From positions 186,001-250,000 of the forward strand of contig CASIAW010000001.1 in the NCBI GenBank assembly GCA_949372875.1: a stretch of DNA of 64,000 bases, written 5' to 3'. The notes under the pieces were generated by a model, which saw only the letters and a list, made by a program, of their open reading frames with translations, was not told the DNA's origin and did no database searches. Positions 18,857 to 28,346 of the stretch are shown here, in pieces (the stretch's first letter is position 1; each line of letters starts with the position of its first letter). This DNA is from Candidatus Poseidoniaceae archaeon. GTDB taxonomy: Archaea; Thermoplasmatota; Poseidoniia; Poseidoniales; Poseidoniaceae. Made by a program: the position numbers and the translations under genes.

Positions 18857-21349
18857 ATGCCAGCCCCGAAATTAAACGATAAACGATGGTCAATCGACCT
18901 AGAGAAGCGCATTCAAGAAGCCCATTCGGAAGACGCCGAGATTTATTCAAGGCGATATTCATTCAACCCAGACAGTGGGAAGGAAATTTTTGTTATTGAC
19001 ACACCCCCTCCATACCCCTCTGGAACATGGCACATTGGTGCAGTTGCCCAATATTCGATGATTGACGTCATTGCACGTTCTCAACGCTTACTCGGTAAAG
19101 AGGTCTACTTTCCTTGGGGTGTAGATCGAAATGGAATTAACATTGAATTCACCGTCGAAAAGAACACGAAAAGAAAGATGAAAACCTATGACCGTGCAGA
19201 ATTTTTGAAACTTTGTGAAGAAACAATTGAAACATTCACTCAAGCAATGAGAAAAACGGCACGAAGAGTCGGGCTATCATGCGATTATGACCGAGAATAT
19301 CTCACTGATTCACCTGCATATCGCACTGTAACCCAATCTATTTTCATTGAACTCTTCAAGAACGGAGCCATCGTTGAAGACCTGAGACCGAATATCTATG
19401 ACCCTGTTGAAGGAACGACCATTGCTGATGCTGAAGTTGAACGACTCTCAAGAAAAACGAGACTGGTCGATGTGAAATGGACCTGCGATGATGGAACTGA
19501 AATTGTTATTTCAACCACACGTCCGGAACTAATTTGTGCTTGTGGTGTTGTCGTCGTGCATCCAGATGACGAGCGCTACACGCACCTTATTGGCAAAACA
19601 ATCCAATTACCACTTCCGGTCGAAGGCCGTACGACTTCTGTAGAAATCCGAACGCATGCCTCTGTTAAATCTGATTTTGGATCTGGTGTGTTGATGGTGT
19701 GTTCTTTTGGCGACCAGAATGACGTTGCAATCTTCAGAGAACTTGGACTCACGCCATTTCAAGCAATCAACCTTGAAGGGAAACTAACTTCACTCGCAGG
19801 ACCGTTTGCTGATATGAAAGTGTATGATGCAAGAAATGCAGCGATCGAATACTTGGAAGAAAATGGGAAATTGGTCGATATCGTTGAACGTGAACAAGAA
19901 ATTCCAGTGTCCGAACGTGGCAAGAACCCAGTTGAAATAATTCTCTTGAAAGAATGGTATGTTCAGCAAACACACGCTCAAGACCGAATGCGGGAGCATA
20001 TCGAAGAAATCGAGTTTCATCCACCTCGGAATAAACAGTTTTTACTCGACTGGATGGATAATATTAGCATTGACTGGCCAATTTCACGACGACGCTGGTA
20101 CCACACAGAGATACCAATATGGTACAGTGAGGATGGAACCAAAATTGTCGTCCCCCCTACAGGGACATATGTCCAACCATGGTGCCAATCGCCGCCAGAA
20201 GGAAGCCAAGTATTAGCACGGGAGACTCGAGAAGAACTCGGTTCGTTTGAATCAATGAAAACTGAACTCGGAACACTCGTTGGTGAAGAAAAAGTATTCG
20301 ATACTTGGATGGATTCCTCCAATTCGAACCTCTTCGTGAGTGGCTACCTCAACCAGCCAGAAGTTTTTGAAAAGGCGTTCCCAACTGCTCTACGTCCTCA
20401 AGGAAAAGAAATCGTCCGCACATGGCTCTACTACACACTTCTCAAATCGAACCTCTTGCTTGACAAGCCAGGATTCAAACATGTTTGGATTGACGGGCTT
20501 GGAATGGACCCTTGGGGTCGTAAAATGAGTAAATCACTTGGAAATGGTATTGATGCAGATTCTGTTCTTGAATGTGGGGCAGGAGGCCGTACTGGTTCGT
20601 GGAAGGTGAAAGGTCCAGAAAAAACTGTAAGTCTTCGTGCAAACAAAATTGGCAGTGAATGTTTCCGACTTTGGAAAGCCTGTGATGCGCAAGTCGGTGA
20701 TGATTTCCACATTAATCCTGAAGAAATCGAAAAGAAGTACTTTGGAGTGCTGACAAAGTTGTTCAACGTAGCTCGTTTTGCATCACAATTTGAAATTCCT
20801 GACGACCTTGAAAATGCTCCCGAAGATTTAGCGATCGAAGACAAATGGATCTTGGCTGAATTTAACGAAACAATGGAGACTGTGAAATCATCTTGGGAAA
20901 ACCTCGACATCTACACCGCAACTCAAGCCCTCAAAACCTTTGGAACCGGAGTCTTGCCAAGTCACTATTTAGAGATGGTTAAATCACGTCTTTATGATGA
21001 TGACATGGCTGCTTCATGGACACTTCATCGGGTTGTTCGTGACTTCATGGCTGCATTCACACCAGTCTGCCCATTTTTCACCCACCACATTTCTGAAACC
21101 CTCTATAATCAATCAGCAGTTGAAGTTGATTCATTCCCGGCATCCGCCGACTCCTCTGTTGAAATGGGGACGGAAGAAGGTGACAGACTTCGTGCACTTT
21201 CCTCTTTGGTTCAAACCTTCAATGGAGATACTTGGAACGCTAAGAAGGAACAAGGCATTTCGTTGAACCAACCTGTGTCAGGCATTGAAATACCAAACGA
21301 ACTGGAAGACTTTACTGCAATTCTTACACGAATGCACCATCTCGAGTAA
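18857..21349 (+). CDS. valS: Valyl-tRNA synthetase (archaeal type)
   Basis: 830 aa from the ATG giving MPAPKLNDKRW, with GGTGAGG 5 bases upstream; the ORF-track TTG at 18815 is not needed. Class I synthetase: IDTPPPYPSGTWHIGAVAQYS is the HIGH region, ISTTRPELICACGVVVVHPDDERY is the CP1 editing domain in its archaeal ValRS form, FGSGVLMVCSFGDQNDV is ValRS-typical, and RKMSKSLGNGID carries KMSKS. The C-terminal anticodon-binding helical domain is complete. The second histidine of HIGH is replaced by alanine (HIGA). Charges tRNA-Val. Its stop codon abuts that of the convergent dinB with no gap. IleRS is less likely on the editing-domain sequence. Confidence 0.88.
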   Translation: MPAPKLNDKRWSIDLEKRIQEAHSEDAEIYSRRYSFNPDSGKEIFVIDTPPPYPSGTWHIGAVAQYSMIDVIARSQRLLGKEVYFPWGVDRNGINIEFTVEKNTKRKMKTYDRAEFLKLCEETIETFTQAMRKTARRVGLSCDYDREYLTDSPAYRTVTQSIFIELFKNGAIVEDLRPNIYDPVEGTTIADAEVERLSRKTRLVDVKWTCDDGTEIVISTTRPELICACGVVVVHPDDERYTHLIGKTIQLPLPVEGRTTSVEIRTHASVKSDFGSGVLMVCSFGDQNDVAIFRELGLTPFQAINLEGKLTSLAGPFADMKVYDARNAAIEYLEENGKLVDIVEREQEIPVSERGKNPVEIILLKEWYVQQTHAQDRMREHIEEIEFHPPRNKQFLLDWMDNISIDWPISRRRWYHTEIPIWYSEDGTKIVVPPTGTYVQPWCQSPPEGSQVLARETREELGSFESMKTELGTLVGEEKVFDTWMDSSNSNLFVSGYLNQPEVFEKAFPTALRPQGKEIVRTWLYYTLLKSNLLLDKPGFKHVWIDGLGMDPWGRKMSKSLGNGIDADSVLECGAGGRTGSWKVKGPEKTVSLRANKIGSECFRLWKACDAQVGDDFHINPEEIEKKYFGVLTKLFNVARFASQFEIPDDLENAPEDLAIEDKWILAEFNETMETVKSSWENLDIYTATQALKTFGTGVLPSHYLEMVKSRLYDDDMAASWTLHRVVRDFMAAFTPVCPFFTHHISETLYNQSAVEVDSFPASADSSVEMGTEEGDRLRALSSLVQTFNGDTWNAKKEQGISLNQPVSGIEIPNELEDFTAILTRMHHLE

Positions 21350-22678
21350 TCACTCTTCTTCACTGAGGAGAAGCATCGATTGTCGCGTTGGCGGCATATC
21401 CAGTTGCCCTAACCTAAATCCGACTAAGCGCAAACCTCGGTTGTGCTGAACATTGGTAGCGAAAAGATAGTCTGCAAGTCGAAGAAATACATCAGGCTCA
21501 TCCATAGCAACCGGTATAGAACGGCCATGCGTATGTGTTTCAAAACCAGTATAGCGTATCTTCACTTCCGCAAGACGTCCTGAAATGCCCATTTCTTTCG
21601 AGCGTTTCAAAACCCGTTCAGTCAGGGAGCGAAGTACTTCGAGAACAGCCTCATGGTCGGTTTGATCGGTGGAGAAGGTTTGTTCTTTACCTATTGACTT
21701 CCGACTCCGAAGTTGGCTGACTTCTGAACTCGTATTCCCATCAACCACACGCATCAGCCATGCAGCAAATCGTTCTCCTGCCATCCTCCCTAAGGCGAGC
21801 TCTCCCAACACATAGGCTTCATCGACAGTCACGAAACCCCATTCGGCAAGTTGCGTGGCCCGTTTCGGCCCTATTCCGGGGACTTCGCGCAATGACCTAC
21901 CCTCAAAAAAGTCGGCGATTTCATCTGGTAAAATTCGAAAGATTCCCTTTGGCTTATTCACCTCACTCGACATTTTGGCTAAAATACGAGTTGGAGCAAT
22001 ACCAAAGGATGCTGTGAGTCCAACCTTCTCTTCAATTAAATCTTGCAAAGTCCGACACAGTGCAAAAGCAGCATCCCAATCGCCTTGAACGTGCTCAGTG
22101 ACATCCAGATAAGCTTCATCAATACTTGCTTTCTCAAAGTGTTCAGCAGGCTCTTGAAGTATTTTCATCACTTGTCGAGAGGCCCGACTGTAGAGCCCTC
22201 GACTTCCCCGAATGTAGTGGCCAGGCCCAAATGGATGCCCAGGGCATCGCCGCCAAGCTTCACTTACCGGCATCGCAGAACGTATCCCAAAGGCTCGGGC
22301 TGCATAGTTGCACGTCGAGACAATACCACGCCCTCTGCCGCCTTGGGGGTCAGAACCAATGATCAAAGGTTTTTCTGGGTCCAGGTCATGATGAAGGATT
22401 TCAACAGCAGCAAAGAATGCATCAAGGTCACAATGAACCAAAATACGCTCCTTGGAAGAATCGGTTGAACCAATAGACGATGGTTCATCCTCTCCCGACA
22501 TGCTTGAACAATGTTGGCCGCGGTGCTTGAAGTTGATGTATTCTTCACAGACATGTATCTCGAGATGTGGAGTGAGATAGACCAATTTTTCAAATGGCTG
22601 AAATTCTCTTGGAAGGTCTTCAAGGGGTTGTGAAAAGAGTTTTTTTAGGTGTCGAGTTGGAAATATGGGAAGCCGCAT
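21350..22678 (-). CDS. dinB: Y-family DNA polymerase IV (DinB) with unusual N-terminal extension
   Basis: The polymerase core begins at residues HCDLDAFFAAVE, with YSRASRQVM, SIDEAYLDVT and FGIAPTRILAKMSSEVNKPKG as further Y-family motifs, a helix-hairpin-helix (VPGIGPKRATQLAEWGF) and a C-terminal little-finger domain. It copies past damaged bases at low fidelity. The conventional start would be the ATG at 22501 (MSGEDEP). The frame stays open to a TTG at 22729 with coding-like codons, so I place the start at the ATG 22678 (MRLPIFPTRH), giving a ~59-residue extension of unknown function; no start has a clear Shine-Dalgarno. It follows the dehydrogenase gene on the same strand. Confidence 0.9.
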   Translation of the reverse strand: MRLPIFPTRHLKKLFSQPLEDLPREFQPFEKLVYLTPHLEIHVCEEYINFKHRGQHCSSMSGEDEPSSIGSTDSSKERILVHCDLDAFFAAVEILHHDLDPEKPLIIGSDPQGGRGRGIVSTCNYAARAFGIRSAMPVSEAWRRCPGHPFGPGHYIRGSRGLYSRASRQVMKILQEPAEHFEKASIDEAYLDVTEHVQGDWDAAFALCRTLQDLIEEKVGLTASFGIAPTRILAKMSSEVNKPKGIFRILPDEIADFFEGRSLREVPGIGPKRATQLAEWGFVTVDEAYVLGELALGRMAGERFAAWLMRVVDGNTSSEVSQLRSRKSIGKEQTFSTDQTDHEAVLEVLRSLTERVLKRSKEMGISGRLAEVKIRYTGFETHTHGRSIPVAMDEPDVFLRLADYLFATNVQHNRGLRLVGFRLGQLDMPPTRQSMLLLSEEE

Positions 22679-22744
22679 ACCTTCGATTTTTCGCGTAAGG
22701 ACATCTATGTTTGATGTGACCCACGGCAAACCGAAGTGAAAGTA

Positions 22745-23731
22745 TCACTTGAGTAAATGTGAATTGACTGTCGTTTCAGCCTGCCCTCCGTCAAGGACCG
22801 TCATTACTGCATGAGCGATGTCTCGGCCAACGCGTGCTTGGGCTTCCAAGGTGGCTGCACCGATGTGCGGCGTACCGTGGAAATTCGGGTGTTGAACGAG
22901 TTTATTACCTTCTGGGATTGGCTCTGTTTCAAAGACATCAAGGGCCGCAGATGCAAGTTCACCAGATTCAAGTGCTCTCAAAAGTGCGTCTTCATCCACA
23001 ATTCCACCGCGTGCACAATTAACAATATGATTGCCGCAATGTATCCCATCAGGAGACTTACCAGGCATGAGAGCAATACGTTCTGCATTCACAAGATGGT
23101 GTGTTTCCTCGTTGTAGTTGCAGTGAATCGAAATGTGAGTGCAGGTTTGGAATAATGTGTCTACTTTCTTGTGCAATGTTGTGTTTTGCGCTTTGGCAAC
23201 TTTCGACGGTAAATACGGGTCATACGTGTGAACTTCCATACCGAATAGTTGCGCAAGTGCCCCAACACCTTGAGCGATTCTTCCGAATCCAATAAGGCCC
23301 AAGTTCTTACCGAATAATTCAGTACCTTTCATGGATTTCTTTTCCCATTTGTCTTGGCGCATTCCACGATCTGCTCGAGGAATATGGCGAAGGCAAGAAA
23401 GCAAGTGACCAACGGTAAGTTCAATCACTGATTGTGTCGATGCGCGAGGTGCGTTGACAACAGGAATACCTGCTGCTGCGGCTGCTTTGATATCGATGTT
23501 ATCAACACCAACACCTGCGCGGGCAATAACTTTCAAGCGGTCGCCCGAATGTTCGATAACTTCCTGAGGAATCTTTGTGGCACTACGAACAATAATAGCA
23601 TCAAAATCTGAAAGTGCACCTGAAAGTAAAGCTTCGGCTTCGATAAAATCGAGAACCACTTCATGCCCTGCGCGTTCAAGTAAAACAACTGCATCTTTTG
23701 CCATGCCATCCGTAACAGCAATTCTCGCCAT
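22745..23731 (-). CDS. serA: D-2-hydroxyacid dehydrogenase, probable phosphoglycerate dehydrogenase
   Basis: 328 aa from the ATG giving MARIAVTDGM, preceded by CCGGTG; a longer start at 23758 or 23761 is possible. Rossmann motif GLIGFGRIAQGVG, then the catalytic set Arg (NCARGGIVDE), Glu (DVFETEP) and His (PHIGAATLEAQ). The sequence around ARAGVGVDNIDIKAAAAAGI and the PHIGAAT loop is typical of 3-phosphoglycerate dehydrogenase, the first step to serine. It lacks the C-terminal ACT regulatory and intervening domains of long SerA enzymes. Downstream dinB is in the same direction. Confidence 0.85.
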   Translation of the reverse strand: MARIAVTDGMAKDAVVLLERAGHEVVLDFIEAEALLSGALSDFDAIIVRSATKIPQEVIEHSGDRLKVIARAGVGVDNIDIKAAAAAGIPVVNAPRASTQSVIELTVGHLLSCLRHIPRADRGMRQDKWEKKSMKGTELFGKNLGLIGFGRIAQGVGALAQLFGMEVHTYDPYLPSKVAKAQNTTLHKKVDTLFQTCTHISIHCNYNEETHHLVNAERIALMPGKSPDGIHCGNHIVNCARGGIVDEDALLRALESGELASAALDVFETEPIPEGNKLVQHPNFHGTPHIGAATLEAQARVGRDIAHAVMTVLDGGQAETTVNSHLLK

Positions 23732-23830
23732 GAACACCGGTTTCAACACCAAGGCCATCAACCTTAGCCAAACAGAATCGGTGAACCCTATGTTTGAAAC
23801 ACTCCAGCATTGTGGGCGAAGTGATACAAC

Positions 23831-24976
23831 ATGGCAAGCGTTGATTCCAGCACATTGATTTGGGCGGCAGGTTTGCTGTCAATACCAATACTCCTGGCAT
23901 TACCAATGCGCCTCGGGTGGAGATTATTCATTGGGGTCGAGCATGAATCATCCCAATACCGAAATACCGTCTTACAAATCATCGATGCAGGTCGGCAAGT
24001 CGCCCCTTTTCGGGCCACTCTCGATGATGTGGCTCGAAGCCTCCACATACGCCCAAGTCACCAACGGCTCATCGAAGCCGACCTTTTTCATCCATTGACA
24101 GTCTCGCATTTTCTCTTATTGCCAGCCATCATCATTTTCCCACTGGCAGTGATTATGGCGCTCCCTGTGATCCTCATTGGCTTCCCAGTTTTACTGGTCA
24201 TAGAATACGTATTCATTCGGAAAGGGATGCTCGTTCGTGGCCTCAAAAAAATCGAACAAATCATGCATTGGCAGATTATTCACATCCCAAAACCACATCG
24301 TGGTTTAGCCGAGGACAAAGCCAAAATGAATGAGTTTTCTCAACATGTCATACACTTCAACCATGTCCCCCAGGGTGCGTTCTTAGGGCTCTTTGCTTGG
24401 TTGATGGTTCACTGGACTTTTAATTTGGATTCATGGGGGATTGAAATCCTCATTTCAACTGTACTTTACATCATTTTACTCGGAGCACTTGGGGTGCTCA
24501 ATGCTGCATTTGAGTCCGACTTGGTCTTTGTCGACCCATCCAAGGGTCGCTTGGTACCGGTTGACCAATGGCTGGAAAGTATTCTCAAACCATTAGTGGG
24601 TATTGGATTGGTTTTCCTCATTGGGAGGAATTTGTTGGATGAAGCAAGGGATGGAAATGCTGTACTCTTTGCGCTCACTGTATTGACCCTCTTGTATGGC
24701 GCTGCAGTAGTTGGAATTGCATTCAGATGGGGGTATTCGATCTGGAGAGGTTCACATGTTCGAGACGAGTTTGGAGCACAAGTCATTGAAACCCTAAACC
24801 CACTCTCCTATGATTTGACTCGGACAAAAGGGCGTATAGAATTCCATGTTCGAATGGTGATGAAAGAGCGGATAAATAAACTGAATGAAGCGCCGATAGT
24901 ACAACTCAGTTTTGCAGACTTGCAAGAACTTCCTTCAAGTGAAAACCGAGGTAAGATTCCGGAAAACCCGCTCTGA
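23831..24976 (+). CDS. Polytopic membrane protein of unknown function
   Basis: 381 aa. An N-terminal helix (LIWAAGLLSIPILLALPM) is followed by a ~65-residue soluble stretch. Further hydrophobic helices follow (FLLLPAIIIFPLAVIMALPVILIGFPVLLVIEYVF; GAFLGLFAWLMVHW; ILISTVLYIILLGALGVL; ILKPLVGIGLVFLI; VLFALTVLTLLYGAAVVGIAF), then an ~80-residue soluble C-terminus. The helix-loop pattern with a cytosolic insert loosely recalls the archaellum/pilus assembly platform (TadC-like) fold, but I see no diagnostic motif, so no function is given. The stop TGA abuts the stop of the convergent subtilase gene. Confidence 0.7.
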   Translation: MASVDSSTLIWAAGLLSIPILLALPMRLGWRLFIGVEHESSQYRNTVLQIIDAGRQVAPFRATLDDVARSLHIRPSHQRLIEADLFHPLTVSHFLLLPAIIIFPLAVIMALPVILIGFPVLLVIEYVFIRKGMLVRGLKKIEQIMHWQIIHIPKPHRGLAEDKAKMNEFSQHVIHFNHVPQGAFLGLFAWLMVHWTFNLDSWGIEILISTVLYIILLGALGVLNAAFESDLVFVDPSKGRLVPVDQWLESILKPLVGIGLVFLIGRNLLDEARDGNAVLFALTVLTLLYGAAVVGIAFRWGYSIWRGSHVRDEFGAQVIETLNPLSYDLTRTKGRIEFHVRMVMKERINKLNEAPIVQLSFADLQELPSSENRGKIPENPL

Positions 24977-27505
24977 CTAAGCATCTAATTCTGCATCGAT
25001 TGTATCGCCATCCTCAGGTCGGTCTGGATTGATGTTATACAATGTGTAACTGGCACCAAGACCGCAGAGGAGGAAGAATACGAGCATCAATGCTGTGACA
25101 CCTTTGTATTCTGCAAACACACTCGAAAGATCGGAAAAGAATCCTTCAGTTGATTCCTCTTGCACAACCTTTGGAACGATTTCCATCATTAATGACTCTT
25201 GATTGTAAGCCTCACGCGTGAACGTGAGTTGTCCAATGAATGAATCATCCCATGCATCAGATGGAGTTGTTGGGTCTAAGTCTGAATAAAAGTCTGGGCG
25301 ATGAGGAATGGAAATATCAACAGGTGTCGACAAGTCAAGGGTCAACACAACATCCACAGTGTAAGGAATACTTGATTCAAAGAACTCCGGGTCATCTGCA
25401 ATGCCAAAGAGCGTAGCTGCTTGCCCAGTCACGTCAAAGTGCGCCCATGAGTTCCAATGCTCTGGACTAACATCAAGGTCGTAAATCCACGTATCAGATA
25501 CACGAGTCCCTGAACCTTGAGCATCGTTGGAGCCGTCTTCAGCCAAGTCTATCTCCATTTGCAAACTACCAAACTGTGCAGTTTCAAGATCGACTTCTGT
25601 AGGTGAGAAGTAAGCCAAGAGATTATTTGTTCCGTTGGGAATCCAAACATAGTGAGAATCCTCAGTGTAATACACTGCGCCTGAGGCACCATTGTTGAAA
25701 TGATTCCAATCCCCCTTCCATGCATGACGAACACGGTCGGTATCAACAGGGAGTGTTTCGACCGTCATCAACGATGTGTAAATCTCATGTGCATCCCAAA
25801 CGGTATATTCTGGATGGTCGACAATTCCATCGTTGTTTTGATCACGCATAAGTTGCAAAGTTCGAGCAAGAGCAACGGCATGATCGACATTTGTAAGCCC
25901 ATGGCCTATTCTCCAGTCATGGCATTCACCAGTTGCACTTCGGTAACAATCAGTCGGAATATCATTGCAGGAATCGTCATCGTTTCCACTTTCACATGAA
26001 TTTGCCATTCCTTCATACTGCGCAGTTAATTCTAAAATCAATTCAAGTTCATGAACACGAGAAAAATTAGCGGATTGCCAATCTTCGAACTGGCCATAGG
26101 CTGCTGACCCTTCACCACCGACCAGAGAGGAACCCTCGTCGTGGTCATCTCGATGGTAGTCTGCAACCCCTAACGAAGGTGCTACATTGAGAATTAATCC
26201 AGCCATGCCACCCACGTGAGGAGTGGCCATACTGGTTCCGGAAATCGACATGTAATACAGATCACCTTGCAATTTTGTCGATGCATCGATAGCCGTTCCT
26301 CGAGGGGCAGTCGCCCATATATCTCGGCCGGGCGCTCCAACATCCGGCCATGTGTGCATTTGAACCATACAACCTCGTGACGAAAATGAAGTCACTGCTG
26401 TCCCATCATGAGTCAATGCGGCAACTGAGATTGCAGCAGGGGTATTAGCGTAGACATTGGTTTTCAAGCCTCCAGCACACTCTCCTCCGTTACCCCCTGA
26501 GTTCGATGCAGCAAAAATAACCGCAACGCCGTGATCATAGGTCAACATCTCAGTCAACTGTGCAACTGCACCATTGGGGTCATAATCTCCATCGGTACCC
26601 CAAGAGTTGGATACGACGCGAATATGGTATTCGTTCTGACCAGGAATAGAATGTTGATATGTCCATTCAAGTCCTTGTTCTGCGGCAAAAATAGATGCTC
26701 CGTCGCCTGTGCCCAATGCAATAAGTTGCCCGCCTTTAGCAACTCCCGCACGACGTCCAGATGAGGCATCACCATTTCCTGCGATTGTACCCCCAACGTG
26801 AGTTCCGTGTCCAGAGGACGTGTCAGAATTACGAGTTTCAGTCCAGACTCCATCCCACTTTGCTGAGTAGAGTGTCTTTTCTCCAGTCCAAGGTTCAAGA
26901 TAATCATAATCCGGGTGACCAGCATCAACTCCAGTATCCAAGTCGACAATGGCCGTTCCATCGCCATCCCACTCTGTAAATCCGAGATCCATGTCGTAAT
27001 CGACGGTTCCGTCCGGATTGATGATTGCTCGATGCCAAGAGGTCGTTGCATTGACCACGTGTGTTGTTTCGTGCATGAGAGCGCCAACATCGGGGTTTGG
27101 TTCACCGCCAAATTCTGCTGGTAGGTAGAAGAACTCAAGTTCACGATTCAACTCAAGGTATTCGACACGTTCCCACATACTGATTTTTCGTATATTGAGC
27201 GCAGAAGCTTCGATTAAGCCACCATCGATAAGTGGGGCGTCGCCGAGCAATTCCGCATCAAAGTTATCGAATTCTAATCGGTCATCAGCAGTGACTGCAC
27301 TTTGGAGTTGGAAGATGACAGAAAGGAGAGTAACGTCATCAACAAGACTCAATTCATCTTCAAGCGATGCATCCATCCGTTCAAAATCTCCAAGTGGATT
27401 GAGACCTGATGCCAGCGGTGCTGCTGAGACGCCTACAAGCAGGAATTGTAAAGCGCAGACAATAAGAATACTACGGGCCGAACTTTGTTGCATGATGTGG
27501 GGCAT
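24977..27505 (-). CDS. Secreted subtilisin-family serine protease, C-terminally anchored
   Basis: 842 aa from the ATG at 27505; 27493 (MQQSSARS) is an equal alternative, and the ORF-track start lies inside the upstream gene. A signal peptide (ILIVCALQFLLVGVSAAP) and a ~130-residue probable propeptide come first. The S8 catalytic domain follows: Asp in VDLDTGVDAGHPDY, His in SSGHGTHVGGTIAG, oxyanion Asn in FAASNSGGNGG, Ser in SISGTSMATPHVGG. A beta-rich C-terminal domain, one transmembrane helix (VTALMLVFFLLCGLGASYTLY) and an acidic tail end the protein. It probably degrades extracellular protein from the cell surface. Confidence 0.92.
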   Translation of the reverse strand: MPHIMQQSSARSILIVCALQFLLVGVSAAPLASGLNPLGDFERMDASLEDELSLVDDVTLLSVIFQLQSAVTADDRLEFDNFDAELLGDAPLIDGGLIEASALNIRKISMWERVEYLELNRELEFFYLPAEFGGEPNPDVGALMHETTHVVNATTSWHRAIINPDGTVDYDMDLGFTEWDGDGTAIVDLDTGVDAGHPDYDYLEPWTGEKTLYSAKWDGVWTETRNSDTSSGHGTHVGGTIAGNGDASSGRRAGVAKGGQLIALGTGDGASIFAAEQGLEWTYQHSIPGQNEYHIRVVSNSWGTDGDYDPNGAVAQLTEMLTYDHGVAVIFAASNSGGNGGECAGGLKTNVYANTPAAISVAALTHDGTAVTSFSSRGCMVQMHTWPDVGAPGRDIWATAPRGTAIDASTKLQGDLYYMSISGTSMATPHVGGMAGLILNVAPSLGVADYHRDDHDEGSSLVGGEGSAAYGQFEDWQSANFSRVHELELILELTAQYEGMANSCESGNDDDSCNDIPTDCYRSATGECHDWRIGHGLTNVDHAVALARTLQLMRDQNNDGIVDHPEYTVWDAHEIYTSLMTVETLPVDTDRVRHAWKGDWNHFNNGASGAVYYTEDSHYVWIPNGTNNLLAYFSPTEVDLETAQFGSLQMEIDLAEDGSNDAQGSGTRVSDTWIYDLDVSPEHWNSWAHFDVTGQAATLFGIADDPEFFESSIPYTVDVVLTLDLSTPVDISIPHRPDFYSDLDPTTPSDAWDDSFIGQLTFTREAYNQESLMMEIVPKVVQEESTEGFFSDLSSVFAEYKGVTALMLVFFLLCGLGASYTLYNINPDRPEDGDTIDAELDA

Positions 27506-27540
27506 GTGCGCATATACTAAGCCCTTCGCATCGTTTGAGT

Positions 27541-28251
27541 CTAATTCATCCAAGGTATTTCATCTGGAATTTCTGCAAAAAGGTTAGCAGGAAGGGCTGT
27601 TTTAATTTTCGATACAGACCCCAATCCTGCAGTAACTTTCAATTGCCACGCTTCGTATTCTGCATAAGAATTCATAGAGAGAAGTGGGTTATTTTTACGG
27701 TTCCAATCAAGGGTTTGAAACTCAGTCCCAGGTGGCTCATGTCCAGTACAAACGAGTAAGTCCCCATCAAGAGAAACTAATTTTTGAAGCGATTCCCAAT
27801 GTGCATGTAATCGGCCACTGGGTAAATCGTCACGTCCGGCACCGCCTTCGCCGGTAAAGAGGAAATCACCAGTGAAAAGATGCATCGGAGATTCAAGAAG
27901 AACATGGTCATTGGTATGCCCTGGAACGTGGTGGGCCTTGATTGGAATTGAGCCAATCATGAGAACCTCATCCTCGTCAATATAACGGGAGACTCCAAGG
28001 CAGGCAGTATCCCTCCACATCACATACTCACAGCCGGTTTTTTCACGCAATGAATAACATGCAGTGATGTGATCAGCATGCGTGTGAGTCGCAAAAGCAA
28101 CTTGCAGTGAAAGCCCTCGGTCTTTCAAGAGGGTGAGATAGTCTTCCATGAAATCAAAAACCGGATCTATCAAAGCGGCTACTTTCTTTTCCAAATCAGC
28201 CAAGAGGTAGGTTTTGGCCCAACCTGTCTGATTGAGTTGTTCAAAGTCCAT
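27541..28251 (-). CDS. MBL-fold hydrolase, persulfide dioxygenase (ETHE1)-like
   Basis: 236 aa from the ATG giving MDFEQLNQTG; a GTG at 28290 would add 13 residues. Metal-binding HTHADH motif near residue 60, then HHVPGHTNDHV, GDFLFTGEGGAGRDD and a C-terminal CTGHEPPG. The GAGRDDLPSG stretch matches the ETHE1/persulfide dioxygenase branch better than glyoxalase II. That family oxidises persulfides to sulfite with a single iron; a general glyoxalase II-like thioesterase is the alternative. It is divergent from the NUDIX gene across a short gap, and its 3' end overlaps the leader of the subtilase gene. Confidence 0.78.
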   Translation of the reverse strand: MDFEQLNQTGWAKTYLLADLEKKVAALIDPVFDFMEDYLTLLKDRGLSLQVAFATHTHADHITACYSLREKTGCEYVMWRDTACLGVSRYIDEDEVLMIGSIPIKAHHVPGHTNDHVLLESPMHLFTGDFLFTGEGGAGRDDLPSGRLHAHWESLQKLVSLDGDLLVCTGHEPPGTEFQTLDWNRKNNPLLSMNSYAEYEAWQLKVTAGLGSVSKIKTALPANLFAEIPDEIPWMN

Positions 28252-28346
28252 GACAAACCCATTGAGCACATCTACTTGAAGAATACCCACCCATGCGAGT
28301 TAAACACCATACGAGCATTGATGAAACATGAGGGAAACCGGTAAGC

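Noticed and set aside
18832-18882. 16-codon upstream ORF (ATG TGT GTG ...) overlapping the valS start
   Set aside because: Contains only one valine and no attenuator structure; no Shine-Dalgarno of its own. Possible but unsupported.
26554-27144. 196-aa minus-strand alternate-frame ORF
   Set aside because: Out-of-frame shadow of the subtilase catalytic domain.
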